A DNA stretch of 64,000 nucleotides, from the NCBI GenBank assembly GCA_027257055.1, contig JAPVLO010000055.1:9013501-9077500 (forward strand), given 5' to 3'. Below, piece by piece: positions 44,705 to 56,024 of this stretch. The position numbers and the translations under genes were made by a program. The DNA is from Cephalopachus bancanus (lineage: Eukaryota; Chordata; Mammalia; Primates; Tarsiidae). The notes below the pieces were generated by a model. The model did not search any database, was not told the DNA's origin, and saw only the letters and a program-made list of their open reading frames with translations. Position 1 is the stretch's first letter. Every line of letters starts with the position of its first letter.

Positions 44705-45895
44705 TGAAACACAGAGAAAGAACGGAAGGTAGGGTCAGACCTGCAGCATGGCAGGCTCATTGCATGCATAGGGACTGAGACCTACTGTGCTTAATCAGGA
44801 AAATGAGGCAGCCGTCCATCTTAATAGACACAGGAAACTGAACTGTGACCAAGGGGACAGAAGTGAAAGACCCCACTAAAGGCCCATCTGAGGTGTGTCC
44901 AATGCCAGCCATGCAGCTGACATCAATGCAGTGCCTTGATATAGTTCAGACTGGCTAGCTTGGGAGTGGAATAGAGGAAGTTCTGCAGGGAGAGGACATT
45001 AATGATTCTACTGTATAACAAAATAAGCAGCTTCTCTGCTTTCTAAAGATGATGATTAAATTTTCCTTCCAAACTCTCCTAAATACAGAAAAATAGTGAT
45101 ATCTCTTTTGAAAATGCCTACCAAAATTATTTGAGGGGCCATTAGGAAGCTGTCTGTATTACTTTAAGGGTTCAGAGAAGATAATCTAATTCTTACTATT
45201 TACTGATACTTGAGTCGGTGCCATACCTCCCAATAAATAAGAAATAAGTATTCTTAACTAGCTCTCAGCCAAAGCAGATGGTGAATAGTTTAGAAATCTG
45301 ATTTGTCTTTTTTAGGGTTGTATGGTTAATTTTATTTTATAGCTGTGACAGGTCAAGTGCAATGTTCAGGTTTGATACAGAGCTTGTCACTAAGAGGCAG
45401 GCTGTCTAGGTGAAAAAGTTGTTCATGTACACAGAGTGTGTGAAACCAGGTTGGTCTTCTTCCTGACAAAGCACCTCTGCTTAGTCTGACTTTCCAAAGA
45501 CTTTGAACAACACTTTTCAAGTTAGCAAATGAAATGGTTTTATATTTTGAAATTTTTGAAAAGCCTATTCAGTCAGGGAAAGTTTGTCCTTGTCTCTCCA
45601 TGTCTAATATTATTTGAAATATCCAGAAGGATCAAATTGTACTCAAATAACAAATATGTTCACACTGATATTTTCTCAGATTTCAATAAAGGACCTTAGT
45701 ACCTGCCATGCTAGACAGATGTTAAGGACATGGTTCATTGTGAGATTTTATTCTCTCTAAAGATATATGTTTGATTTTTTTTTCAAATGTATGTGTGAGA
45801 AAATGTGTTAGTTTTCTTGAAGAGAATACTATTTTTTAGTCTCTTTAGATTGTTTTGTGCAACAGTTAGGATTTGTCTCTGGAGTTAGGGTGCAT
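44705..45895. other. Unassigned stretch
   Basis: About 1.2 kb without an assigned repeat or a frame of note. The part at 44740-45000 is less AT-rich than its surroundings. Confidence 0.35.
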
Positions 45896-45899
45896 TAGT

Positions 45900-46112
45900 T
45901 GGGATGTCAATATCAGCTCTTGTGTGTTGTATGTTCTTGAACAAATTGCTTAGCTCCCTCTGCCTCAGTTTCCTTATTGTGAAACGGTATTAGTACCAGA
46001 ATCTTGTTTCAAATTGAGTGTTGCTAAGAATCATGTGAATTAGAATATAAGATGTACTTAGAACAGAACCTAGCTTATAGCATGCTTTCAATAAGTAACC
46101 ATTATTATTAGA
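45900..46112 (+). repeat. MIR SINE, plus strand
   Basis: TCTTGAACAAATTGCTTAGC, CCCTCTGCCTCAGTTTCC, TTATTGTGAAACGGTATTAG, CTTAGAACAGAACCTAGCTT and TTTCAATAAGTAACCATTAT are in MIR order. One of the clearest MIRs here. Confidence 0.85.
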
Positions 46113-46114
46113 CA

Positions 46115-47260
46115 GAAAGTGATTAATGTAATTAACATGTTTCCTATTTTTGGTTTGGCTGAAAAGAAACTCAGAAGTAAACTTTCAGTTCAACAGAAAT
46201 GGTTGTATGGGCTTCATGGTCTATGTATGTGCTAGTCTTCCCTTTTATTTTGAATTTTCCAAGGCTGTGCTTAGAGCCTCTTGCTTTTTTTTTCTAATTG
46301 AAAAATTATTTTCATTTCCCTCAAATTTTCTAAAGCATGAAGATTAAAACAGAATGTGTATGTGTTTGTGCATGTGCTGGAAATATTCTGAAACAGAGCC
46401 TGCATAAGCAACACGGCCGCCTCCCCCTCACTTCAAGAAAACTCACAAGGAAATCCCAGCATGAACGAGGACATATTACAGATGCACCCCCACACCCCTG
46501 ATAGATGCTCAAAAGCAGTGTCTTCTTGTAGGCCCAACAGCAACCTTGTATTGGGTGAGAAGTGGGCGTTAAGAGTTGAAAAATCAGATTGGGCAAGACA
46601 GCGGGGAGCCCAGTGAAAATTTGAAAAGTATATCTTTAAGAAATTATGTACAAATAGATGGTCTCATAATGAAATTATCTTGAAAAAGTCACAGGGCTGT
46701 GCTGTGATGGTTTCAGAGGAAAATGCGATTGGGCAAAACCTGGAGCTTAGGATTAACCTACATCTTTCCTAGAAGTCAAACCTTTGCCATTGCTTAATGT
46801 TTTGAAGACCCAGTTCCCTAGGAATACTAACACTAGGGCTACACTTTAAAAAGGTGATTGGGGATTAAGTGAGTTGAGGGTACAGATGTTGAAAAGTACC
46901 TATAGAAACCTAGAAGAAACTTAGCTTATTCTTTAGTCTTTCTTGCCTCAGCATAACCATCAGCAAGCATTCAGACATTCTACTACAAACAAGCAGCATC
47001 CTATCCCACCCTCCTTGGCAAATCTCCTTCAGATGCAAAACCAGGATGCCTAACCATTCATGGTTTAGCATAATAATCTCTAGTAAACTTTTGTGTTCCT
47101 TGTCAAGACCGAATATCAAAGATCACCCTTTGGCTGACCAAAGTCATAAAAGTAATAATAAGACCACCCCACCTTTGGTCAAGGAATTTGTGAGTTGCAA
47201 ATGTCTGAGTTTGTGAATTACAAACACCTAACAAATCTCTTGCAGGAACCACCCCCCCCA
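46115..47260. other. Unassigned stretch; upstream part may belong to the following LTR
   Basis: Frames at 46330-46596 (minus) and 46910-47119 (minus) show no known motif. I could not align 46860-47260 with the sister LTR at 60.8-61.3 kb, so the LTR start is not placed within it. Confidence 0.35.
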
Positions 47261-47262
47261 GG

Positions 47263-47799
47263 GTTAACCTAATCAACCTTCTGAACTACATGACACAGAT
47301 AAGCCCCACCAGGGCAGCAAGCAGTGACTTGTGACTAACCCACCCATCTGCCTGCTGCCCATCACCTGACATCATCAGTACCTGGGCTTGTCTGCCCCTT
47401 TGTGATGACGTGAAAGCAGACCACCACCCAATCACCTTAATGATCTTCCCCCATCAAGGGGAATGGTTAAAAGGACTCAACCACAAGCAACCAGTGGCCA
47501 TTGCCTTGCTAGAGTCTGGTATGGCCATGTGCTCTTTGAGCCATGGCTGTCGCCGTGCTTCCTGGCGTTGGTCCCCCTTCCCCACCTTGGGAAGGTGAAT
47601 CTTCCCTCTTCCTTCTCTTGTTCTCTCTAATTTGCTTTTAAATAAACTTTTCTGTCTTAACCTTTTTGTGTGTTGCAATTCTTTGCAGCTACTCGGATCT
47701 CTGGGTTCCCAGCGTGGCACCTCCAACTTGCCAGCCCCGGTGGTGCTGCGTGCCTCTCTCCGCCTCTCCACCCTCACCCTGTCCATCCGAACCCTAACA
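47263..47799 (+). mobile_element. Solo LTR, class I-like, family shared with 60810-61344
   Basis: Homologous, with gaps, to the reverse complement of 60810-61344. Shared blocks include GTTAACCTAATCA, CCCACCCATCTGCCTGCTG, CAATCACCTTAATGATCTTC and CCCCATCAA. Visible control elements are a TATA-like TTAAAAGG at 47467-47474, a polyadenylation signal AATAAA at 47641-47646, and a 3' end AACCCTAACA at about 47799. No retroviral coding sequence adjoins it, so it is a solo LTR. Its 5' limit is open: only the part homologous to the other copy is called. Confidence 0.75.
47641..47646 (+). promoter_or_regulatory. LTR polyadenylation signal
   Basis: AATAAA, about 158 bases before the 3' end of the solo LTR, at the position expected of an R-region signal. 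It has an exact counterpart in the inverted copy (TTTATT at 60943-60948). Confidence 0.7.
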
Positions 47800-47801
47800 G
47801 A

Positions 47802-48255
47802 CGTGACTTATGAACTCAAAAGAATTCATACCTACTAGTTATCGTCATTGCCAACATTCTTGTTATCATTACCAATTTATTTGTTGCGGTTGCTTTTTGG
47901 GGGGTGGAGGGTGATCTCTTCTCAGCTGAAGAAAAGCTGAGCCTAAAACCTCTCCCCAAAATGCAGGTAGAACACCCTTCTCCAGGATCCCTGGTTAGAG
48001 AAATAAAAGGAGAGAGAAAAAAAGAATGCTCCATGTAGGAAATTGTGCAGTGAGAAGCTCTACAATTGTCCCTGCCTGTGTGCGCTTGCAGCCAGCCTGG
48101 CTAAGGGTCATTAGCTTAATGAGCTATTGTATTTTTTTTCTCTTTCTCTCTAAAAAGTCTGCTGAAACATCTTCCTAGGCGCCAAATGAGGAGGCGAGGA
48201 AATAAACAGCAGCTGAGAGCTGAGGGAGTTTAGCCAGAACCTGTCATCTCAGGAC
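47802..48255. other. Unassigned stretch with dense homeodomain-like sites
   Basis: No repeat recognised. 48080-48260 is well ordered, less AT-rich, and contains TCATTAGCTTAATGAGCT with inverted ATTA/TAAT cores. This could be a conserved non-coding element (see the finding). Confidence 0.3.
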
Positions 48256-48261
48256 TTCGGT

Positions 48262-48263
48262 CC

Positions 48264-48353
<90 letters not shown>
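48262..48353. repeat. Long (TG)n microsatellite
   Basis: About 90 bases of TG repeats with two small interruptions (TTTG and TATG). Confidence 0.97.
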
Positions 48354-48355
<2 letters not shown>

Positions 48356-48357
<2 letters not shown>

Positions 48358-49100
48358 GTCAAGGGGCTCAGGGAAGGATAGACAGCAAGCCTGTAGAAGA
48401 AAGGTCTCTCACGGTGCGTGTGAGAGCAGCCCTCCAGAAGTGGCCTACCCAAGAGATGACTCTGGTTTTCTAGAAAATAAACCAGGAACATAGCTAAAGT
48501 GAAGGTGTGAGGTTATTTTCTGACCAAAGTGGTCCCAAAAAACATAATGCATTCACCCGTTAACAGGTCTTCCTGTGACATTGACCAGGTACAGTGTTTT
48601 GATTTCTCTAGTCATAAAGTGAGAAACAATTTACTTGGCACATAGATCTCTAGTAAATTTCTATTGAAAGAATAAATGAGCCTACTCAGTGGCCAACAAT
48701 AGGCCGGAAGGGATCCCAGAGATAAGACTTGGACCTTACCATGTGGCACCCTGATCCTGTCCCAGGCAGCGATTCTCCATCCCTTCCCATGACCAACCCA
48801 CAATCTTTGGGGAGCTTCTATTCCAGTTTTCTTCATAATGCTTCTTACAATGACTTGTTGCTAGCACAGGCTCATTGTAGTAAACTTGAAAGTTGAGAGA
48901 AAAATACAAAGAGAATGAAAAGCACATGTAATTTTACAATCCTAAGACATTATTAACATCTTGTTATGTTTAGCTCAGATATACAGTTTCAAAGATGTTG
49001 TAGCTTGCATTTCACCACACATGACACCTTAGCAATACATTTCCACCAAATTATTTGAAATGAAGTTTAAATAATCTGCTCTGCCAAGAATATACCATAA
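48356..49100. other. Unassigned stretch
   Basis: Only a weak MIR/L2-like tail at 48565-48690 (TTTACTTGGCACATAGATCT). Otherwise nothing recognised. Confidence 0.35.
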
Positions 49101-49104
49101 CAGC

Positions 49105-49435
49105 TTCAATCATTCCTCTATTGTTGAACATGGATCATTTCCATTATGTTATCAAATGCATCATGTAGTGAATCCCTTTACATCCTAGGCACATCTGTGC
49201 CAATATCACTATTTCATTGTCATTGATTACTACAAGTAGAATTACTTGTTAAAGTACATACATTCTCATATGCATGCACACACACGTGCACACACACACA
49301 CGCACACACGCTCTGCCTGATTTTTAGAAAAGGTATACAATTTTTATTCCCTTCTGAAGTATGTGAAAGCTCGAATTTTTCACCCCACCTTTCCAACCCT
49401 GAATAGTATAACTTAACATATTTTTCTATCCTGAA
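49105..49435 (-). repeat. Possible ancient LINE fragment, minus strand, split by a (CA)n
   Basis: CTATTGTTGAACATGGATCA, TACAAGTAGAATTACTTG and GGTATACAATTTTTATTCCC follow the order of an old interspersed repeat ('gttgaacatttagg...aagtggaattgctgggtc...tacaatttacactccc'). Family not certain. Confidence 0.35.
49270..49311. repeat. (CA)n microsatellite
   Basis: ATGCATGC followed by CA units with CG interruptions (ACACGTGCAC). Alternating purine-pyrimidine throughout. Confidence 0.93.
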
Positions 49436-49439
49436 AGGT

Positions 49440-49845
49440 GCAAGATGGCATTTCATTGCAAGAATAGAACCTTTACTTACGGACAGACCTTTGACCTGGA
49501 GGATGAAATAGTACAGTCTCCAAGGAGAAACCCTAGCAAGAGCCCTGGGCAGTGGTCTTTGCCTGTGCCTCTCCGGGGTCAGCCCCAGGAAGATGCTTCT
49601 TGAGGTTCTCCAGAATCCTGGGCAAGGGGAAGCCTTGTGGCTTAAGGCAGGAACTGAGCGACATCCCCTGCTAAGACCTGGTCTGTGATCAGGAAAATGG
49701 GCAGGACCTGTGAAGCCTGAAAAGAAAGGCTCATGCTGGTCAGGACCTCTAACTTTGCATTGGGTGTTTTCTCCCCCATCTCAGGAGTGGTCCACCGTCT
49801 TGCGCATCATGACCCGTAGATAGGAGAGAAGGAGGCTTGATTCAT
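49440..49845. other. Unassigned stretch, less AT-rich
   Basis: No repeat or gene recognised. The sequence is clean and unique-looking. Confidence 0.35.
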
Positions 49846-49849
49846 GTTT

Positions 49850-50130
49850 TCCCCCTCCCCTTCCTGTGTCTCCTTATGTGTCCATCGAGCTGGTGCCCAC
49901 CTTCCTTGGGTGTCTGCTCTGAACTCCCATTTCTGGGAAGCCACCTCACCTCCTCTCTGCACTCCCAAAGCACTGCCGTCTTGTCTCGACCTGTCACATC
50001 GCAGTGTGATTTTTGGCTTACTGCTTCTCTTCCAAATGTCTCTAAATGCCTTGATGGCAACCCATATCTCATTTTTCCCATCCCCGAGCACAGTGTCTGG
50101 CACATAGTATGGGATGAATACATGAGCGGT
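49850..50130 (+). repeat. L2 LINE 3' end, plus strand
   Basis: Blocks in order: ACTCCCAAAGCACTGCCGTC, CTTGATGGCAACCCATATC, TTTCCCATCCCCGAGCACAG and TGTCTGGCACATAGTATGGG, then ATGAATA. The overlapping frames on both strands at 49807-50145 are shadows. Confidence 0.65.
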
Positions 50131-50134
50131 GTTA

Positions 50135-50385
50135 AGATTTTCTAGGAGTGTCCGCCCATATGGCCAGATAGTACCTTTTCCTGCCTAGGTCTGCCCTGCC
50201 CACCTTCCTCAACACAAGGTCGCCTGCAGCTTGGAAGTCAGTGCTCTGGTGCAGGCAGTGCAGGGCAGCTTGTTTCCCTAGGCAACCTGCTTTCTCTTTC
50301 AGAAAGCATTTCTCATTTGCAGTTCTGGGGCCTGCAACTTTTGCCATATGTCGGTTGTCTCTGCCTTCATGATCCCAGCCATATT
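50135..50385. other. Unassigned stretch
   Basis: No repeat or gene recognised. Confidence 0.35.
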
Positions 50386-50389
50386 AATG

Positions 50390-50520
50390 TTATAATTAGA
50401 GCCAGTATTTATACAGACTTTCTTTTGAGCAGCTCCTCGTGCTTTGCAGGAATGATTTACTTTATCTTCCCTGCATTGCTGGTTCAGGGATATTATTCCA
50501 TTTTAGATTTGGGGACAGAT
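50390..50520 (-). repeat. Probable MIR SINE, minus strand
   Basis: TTTGAGCAGCTCCTCGTGCT, ATTTACTTTATCTTCC and GATATTATTCCATTTTAG follow the reverse-complement MIR. Confidence 0.55.
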
Positions 50521-50524
50521 TGGG

Positions 50525-51295
50525 AGAGAGGAGGGAAGGGAAGAGAAACATGCCAGAGACAGAAAAGTAAGAGGAACAGACACCCGCCGCAAAATATCCC
50601 TCTGACTTTATGAGGCCAGCACAGCCCTTAGCTTTGGACAGCGGATTCAGTGATGACATTCTCCCCTCCTTGCACTGTTGTCACTATGATTTCCAAGCAT
50701 GCTTATTGACACTAAATTCATGGGTTTCAGCTGGGATGTCTTCTTGAACCTCTGATTTTACTTGATCGTGTTATTGGGCAATATTAACAGAAGGATCTGA
50801 AAGATATTAATATGTTGTATTTGGTGAGTTTTTGCTAAATTTTTGATAGTGAACAACCCCACCCTTCCCATGCCTCTGCAGTTTATAACAACCAAGGATT
50901 ATTTCTTGCTCTAGTCACAGACTGAGTGCATGGCAGCTGTTTGGACAGCCCTGTTTCTGGTCACTCTCTCCTCCCCACCTCTGAGATGAAGGAGCAGACG
51001 TCTGCTCTGTTCACCTGGCAGAGGGAAAGGAGCACCTGTCGGGGAATGGGGCATATTACTTCCGTCTGTGGGTGGGCATGCATCTTCCTCCTCCAGGGAG
51101 GCTGCCAGCCACACAGGCATGGGCAGGAACATATTGTTCTTTCACAGGGAGGACACAAAATAACAGGGGCAGTTCTGCTCATCTACCTTGTGCTGCCTGC
51201 TGCCTCTCTTATTTCCTTTGAATGGTTTCCACGTTTTGTTTCCAATCTGTCTTTCCTCTTCCTCACCTTGATTTCTTGTTTTTATCCTGTCCTAA
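50525..51295. other. Unassigned stretch
   Basis: The 231-codon frame at 50926-51621 starts here but its second half is microsatellite. The upstream part shows no known domain. No assigned repeat. Confidence 0.35.
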
Positions 51296-51300
51296 AGCCC

Positions 51301-51337
51301 CATGCATGCATGCATGTGCATGAGCGCTGTCTCTTTC

Positions 51338-51384
<47 letters not shown>

Positions 51385-51398
51385 CTCTCTCAGGCGCG

Positions 51399-51478
<80 letters not shown>
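51301..51478. repeat. Compound microsatellite (TGCA)n-(TC)n-(GC)n-(AC)n
   Basis: In order: ATGCATGCATGCATGTGCATG, about 60 bases of TC, GCGCGCGCGC, and about 70 bases of AC with one CCCCT interruption. Frames that cross it are artefacts. Confidence 0.97.
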
Positions 51479-51480
<2 letters not shown>

Positions 51481-51481
51481 C

Positions 51482-51925
51482 ATACCAAGCATGCTCCTGA
51501 ATCCAGTGCTTTGGTCTGCATTTTCATCCTTTGTAGATACTTTTTTTTTAACAGTTTTCTACATTGCTCCTGTGAAAGTAAACCACGCCACTATTTTATC
51601 TTTCAACGAATTACTTTTTAGAAATGTCAGTATCCTTTTTCTAGTTATATGAAACTAAAAGTAATAGGAATGCCCTTTTCTTGATCTGCTTTTCATGAGC
51701 AACTAACCAGGCAGATTGCGCAGTGTTTATGCCTCAGGGCAGATACATTTGTTGGTGCTCCGCTTTCCCAGCAGCTCTCTCACCCCTACCTCGATCCCAG
51801 CCCCAGCTTTCTAATCTTCATCACCAACAAAAAAAAGCATCTCTGACTATTCCTATAGACAGGCTGTTGCTCCTCTGGAACTGGAACGGGTCAGTCAAAT
51901 ACTAAATTCTCAGATTGACATGGCA
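51482..51925. other. Unassigned stretch
   Basis: No repeat or gene recognised. Confidence 0.35.
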
Positions 51926-51929
51926 GCTG

Positions 51930-52080
51930 GAATTAGTGGCAGAAATGGTGGACTAGAAGTCAGACGACCTGTACGACTCCTTCTGTGCTTGTTCAGGCCT
52001 TTTCCCCAGAGCCTCAGTTTCTTCAACTGTCAAGTCAGGTGACCACAGGACTCCTTTGAGCACTAAGACTCTTTTCAGGG
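51930..52080 (+). repeat. MIR SINE, plus strand
   Basis: GGACTAGAAGTCAGACGACC, CCAGAGCCTCAGTTTCTTCA, TCAAGTCAGGTGACC and ACTCCTTTGAGCACTAAGA are in MIR order. Confidence 0.6.
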
Positions 52081-52084
52081 GTAT

Positions 52085-52640
52085 AAAATGTAGAAAAATG
52101 GAAGAAACACACTAGTCTTACAAGTTGTAGAGTAGATCAGTTGAAAATGTGATCACTCCTGAGGAACTAACATATAAAGCACTGAGTCTAGAGATAGGTG
52201 AGAGTAACAATCAATATATCACAATGATATTCACAGTGAATAACTCAACAATAAAACCACAGTTTCCTCCTGTTTCCTTGCTTTGCTCTTATTACTGTGT
52301 GATTTTTGTCCTTATAGTCACAAGATGGCTGCTATACCTCCAAGCAACAGAAGAAGGACAAAGAATTTTAAAACTCTTCTTCTTGCAAGGCTTTGCATTT
52401 TTAAATTTATTATTTAGAAAAGAAGCCTTCAAAGCAGTTGTCCACTTACCTATCATGAGACACACTGTCCCATGTGGCTACTGCTAGCTTAAAACCAGAA
52501 ATAAAAATAAGACATTTGACTTTATAAAAGAAGAAAACAAAACTAATGATGAATAAGAATGGGTGCTTGAGTGAGTCACCCTACAGTATCTGCTACAAAT
52601 ATTTGTTCAAAGTTTTCATTTGAAATTGTTCAGCAAGATG
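52085..52640. other. Unassigned stretch
   Basis: A 112-codon plus frame (52149-52487) has no domain I recognise and no neighbouring splice or start context that supports it. Confidence 0.3.
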
Positions 52641-52649
52641 ATACAGTAC

Positions 52650-52880
52650 TGTTCAAAGACCATGAGGTCTGTCATCAGATAGAACTGTTAAGGCAATGCC
52701 TATTATTTTAGTTGTTAGCTTTGAACTCTTAGGCAAGGTCTTAGAGGCTTTGGGCTTCACGTTTCCTTATCTCTGAAAAAGGACAATAACACCGATTTTT
52801 TGTTATTGTGATAATTAAATGAGATAAAAGCTAATAAGTTTAGAACACTACTTGCACTTAGCATGAATTCATAGAAAACT
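52650..52880 (+). repeat. MIR SINE, plus strand
   Basis: AACTCTTAGGCAAGGTCTTA, TTCACGTTTCCTTATCTC, TGAAAAAGGACAATAACACC, GTGATAATTAAATGAGATAA and ACACTACTTGCACTTAGCAT are in MIR order. Confidence 0.8.
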
Positions 52881-52884
52881 CCAA

Positions 52885-53225
52885 TAGCTCTCAGTTACAT
52901 TTTGTTTATAGATAGGACATCCCAATGTCACACACATGTGCACACATACAGAGGCATATCAGCAACATTTGAGTAAAATGCAATGTCCAAGTTATCATAT
53001 TCTACCTCTGAGGACCACAGGCCATGTCCTAGATTTCTGTACTTTCTTGATCTGCATGTAACATGCATACTTCCAAGACCACCTAGAGTGCCCCAAGAGC
53101 TCTGTTGTCCAGGATTTTGCACACACAGAATGGACATGCTGATTTGAATGGGAATGAAGTCCTTCAAAGTGGACCCCAAGAGCTGGGTCAATGACTCTTT
53201 TAAAGAACATCCTTACTCAGCACAG
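52885..53225. other. Unassigned stretch
   Basis: Overlapping minus frames (52928-53210) without a known motif. No repeat was assigned. Confidence 0.3.
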
Positions 53226-53229
53226 CCTT

Positions 53230-53820
53230 ACCCTCTCCTTCATCGCCAGTCCCTGGACTATTGTAATGGGTCCTGCACGAACCTTCCTGCCTTAGCTCTC
53301 CTGGTCCTTCTTCTAGCAGTTAGGATGAGCTTTTACAATTAAGTTAGCATAAATCTTCCACCAGTGACCACACCTACAACGGCTTTCTCTCACACTTAAA
53401 ACCCAGAGCCTTACTAGTACCAAGAGACACCTCCCCAAGCCTTGTCTTCCACTTGGGACTTAGACCCACCACCATTCCTCCAGCTGTTGTGTAGACTTTA
53501 TGCTGATCCTTAAACAAACTCGGCAAAGTCCTGCCCACTGCCTGGGTATTCACCTGGTTTGTTCTTCCTTCATTCAGGTGTCTGCTCAAGTATTTCTTCC
53601 TCAAAAGTCTTTCCCACAGCTCATTACTCATCAACATGACACATGTATCTGGTGACTCGTGGGAGGTCCCCCTGCTGAAACACAAGCCTGATGAAGGCAG
53701 TAACTTTGTCTGTTTTGTTCACTTGCATATCCCTACCGCCAAGAATCATGTCAGGCACATAGAGCACAGTCAGGAAATAATTACTGAAGACAAAGTAAAT
53801 GAATAAGAGATGAATGAATG
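53230..53820 (+). repeat. L2 LINE, 3' ~600 bases, plus strand
   Basis: The most complete L2 here: CCCTGGACTATTGTAATGGG, CACACTTAAAACCCAGAGCC, CATTCAGGTGTCTGCTCAAG, CTCAAAAGTCTTTCCCACAG, GATGAAGGCAGTAACTTTGT, ATGTCAGGCACATAGAGCAC and a GAATGAATG end. No ORF remains. Confidence 0.8.
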
Positions 53821-53824
53821 GGTC

Positions 53825-54885
53825 TTGAAGCAGTTCCCAGTTTCCCATTCTTTTCTTTCCTGTTGATTTGATTTATTTTCTGTGGTTTATTTTGCAAGGC
53901 AAAGCACTAACCCCTTATATTTGTGCAGTGGTATAGTTAATGAGATGTTTTACATCTGTTTCTACATTGGATCCCCTCCATTGCCTTATCAGTCTTGTTG
54001 AGTTGGCAGGGTAGATAAATTCTGAGGCTTAGGATCTGGTCTGGGACTTAAGTGTTGCTTAAGTTCACCAAAGTTTTAGAGCTAAGTTACAGATAAGAAA
54101 ATGCTTCCCTCCTTTGTTTACAAATGGCTTTACCATCCCCTTCATTCTCTACGTATATAGCAGCCTCAAAGATCTGACTCTCCTGTGTTTGTCTCAACTC
54201 TCCTCCTCTACCTCTACTGATATAATCTAGCACATTTTAACAGCAATATTGTATTATTATTTGTTGAAAGTGAACATAAATAAGATTTACATCCCATTTT
54301 TTTTCTCCTATAATTACTGATTCCTGTGAACGAGGAGAAGAGGGAGATAATTTTTCTATCTTTGAAAAGTTCTAGTTCAATTTTGATATTAATCACAACA
54401 TGTTAGATCAGGTTATTTAAAGCTACCGTCTACTTTGTGATCATCCTTCATATTGTGCTCTGAACTTACATGTTATCTCCCATCAAACATAAGTTGTTTC
54501 CACCCTTATTTGTTCTATGTAAACTCTGTGCATTTGGGCTGCTCACCTCAGGACTGCATTCTTCTCAGTTAGTCTAAAATGATGGTACTCATATAATTGA
54601 TATTATCTGCAGCTGCTGTGGGATTGTCTAAAAGATATTTAAATTTCTACAAAGACAATCGTAGTATGACTCTTGGTTGTGGCATCATAATAACCGGTAG
54701 AATCTAGAAGAAGCTAGGAGGGTCTTTAATAGCACCATGCCCCAAGTGCCCCACCACCCATACACATGCATTTGCATAAAAATAGAGTCTTTGCGTTTGC
54801 TCAAATTTAAAATAATCTCTGCCTCACCCCTTAAATGCTCAGCCCCTTCCGCTATATGCATCTTGTAGGCCACTCTCTGAGTGAT
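53825..54885. other. Unassigned stretch
   Basis: No repeat assigned. Short minus frames (54214-54396, 54685-54873) have no known motif. Confidence 0.35.
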
Positions 54886-54889
54886 TAAA

Positions 54890-55075
54890 ATGTGTCAGAA
54901 ACATTATATACATGGAACAAAATTAATCTTCACAACGTGCCTATGAGGTAGATATTGTCATCTCCAATTTGCAGATGAGAATATACATAAGCCCAAGGTC
55001 CCAAGGCTGCCAACTGCACAGCTCAGATTGGAGCTCTGGTATCCCGAATGCCAAAACCCAATCCTCACCACTGTC
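54890..55075 (-). repeat. MIR SINE, minus strand
   Basis: TTAATCTTCACAACGTGCCT, ATGAGGTAGATATTGTCATC, CCAATTTGCAGATGAGAATA and CCCAAGGTCCCAAGGCTGCC are in reverse-complement MIR order. Confidence 0.8.
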
Positions 55076-55079
55076 CAGG

Positions 55080-56020
55080 AAGACATTGTCTAACTCAGCC
55101 ATGTATCTCCTCCTAAGAGGATTAAGACAGTACCCAAAGGCTTAAAAGAGATTTTACATGGGAAAAGCTCAGAAAAATTATAAAAGCACTTACAATTATT
55201 AGCTATTTCTATAGCCATGTGTTGTGGATCAGATAATATGCGTCAAGCTTAGACTATTTACTCATAAATTATTTTCATCAAATCAAACTTCTTGCCTTTG
55301 AATCATTTAGTTTAAAGAGAAAATGATTCCCAAAAATTCATATTAAGTTTCATCAGATCATGCTGGCCAATATAGGATTGATCTGTCCTGTCTAAGAGTT
55401 TTGCATCAATTGATGTATTTAAATCTGTATTTTGTGATTAAAAGCAACATTAAGGGCACGCTAATATATATAACAACTTCAGTTAAATAATGCATCTAAT
55501 GGAGTATTTTTTTTCTTTAGAGATCCTGTATTCTTCATTAATTCAGCTAGCATTTACCACCCCATCTGAAACCAGGTATATCTGGCAGATGGAATCAAAG
55601 TAGTAAACTAACTTTATCAATAGTGCAGGCAAGCTGGGGAATGTTAACTGCCTGAGTTATTTTTGGGCAGTTCAGCAGATTTCTTCTTTCCATAATAAGT
55701 GAATTTTCTCTACAGAATTTTAAATTTAACTGATTTTTTTCCTCAACAAAATAAAGTTACTCCCAAAAGGAATGTCTATTAACTCTTTACCATAAGTTAC
55801 TTTTATGATCAAACTTCAAAAAGAGAAAAAGATCAGACTGTATTCTTGGATGATATCTAATACTCTATAGTCTTGTATGTTATTATAATTATCTTACAAT
55901 TTTAAAAATTACCTAATCTATATAGAAAAAGGCTGAACAGTAACTAAGCTGACGTACCCCTAAATTAACGAATGATAGCGTATTATCAAAGTAAAAAAAA
56001 TCAGTATCAGTTTATCATCT
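55080..56020. other. Unassigned AT-rich stretch
   Basis: No repeat or gene recognised. Confidence 0.4.
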
Positions 56021-56024
56021 GCCA

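Noticed and set aside
48249..48491. Frames with long His-Thr or Cys-Val runs
   Set aside because: Translations of the (TG)n microsatellite.
50926..51621. The longest open frame in the window, 231 codons, plus strand
   Set aside because: Its second half is encoded by the TC/GC/AC microsatellite (Leu/Ser and His/Thr runs). The first half has no known domain.
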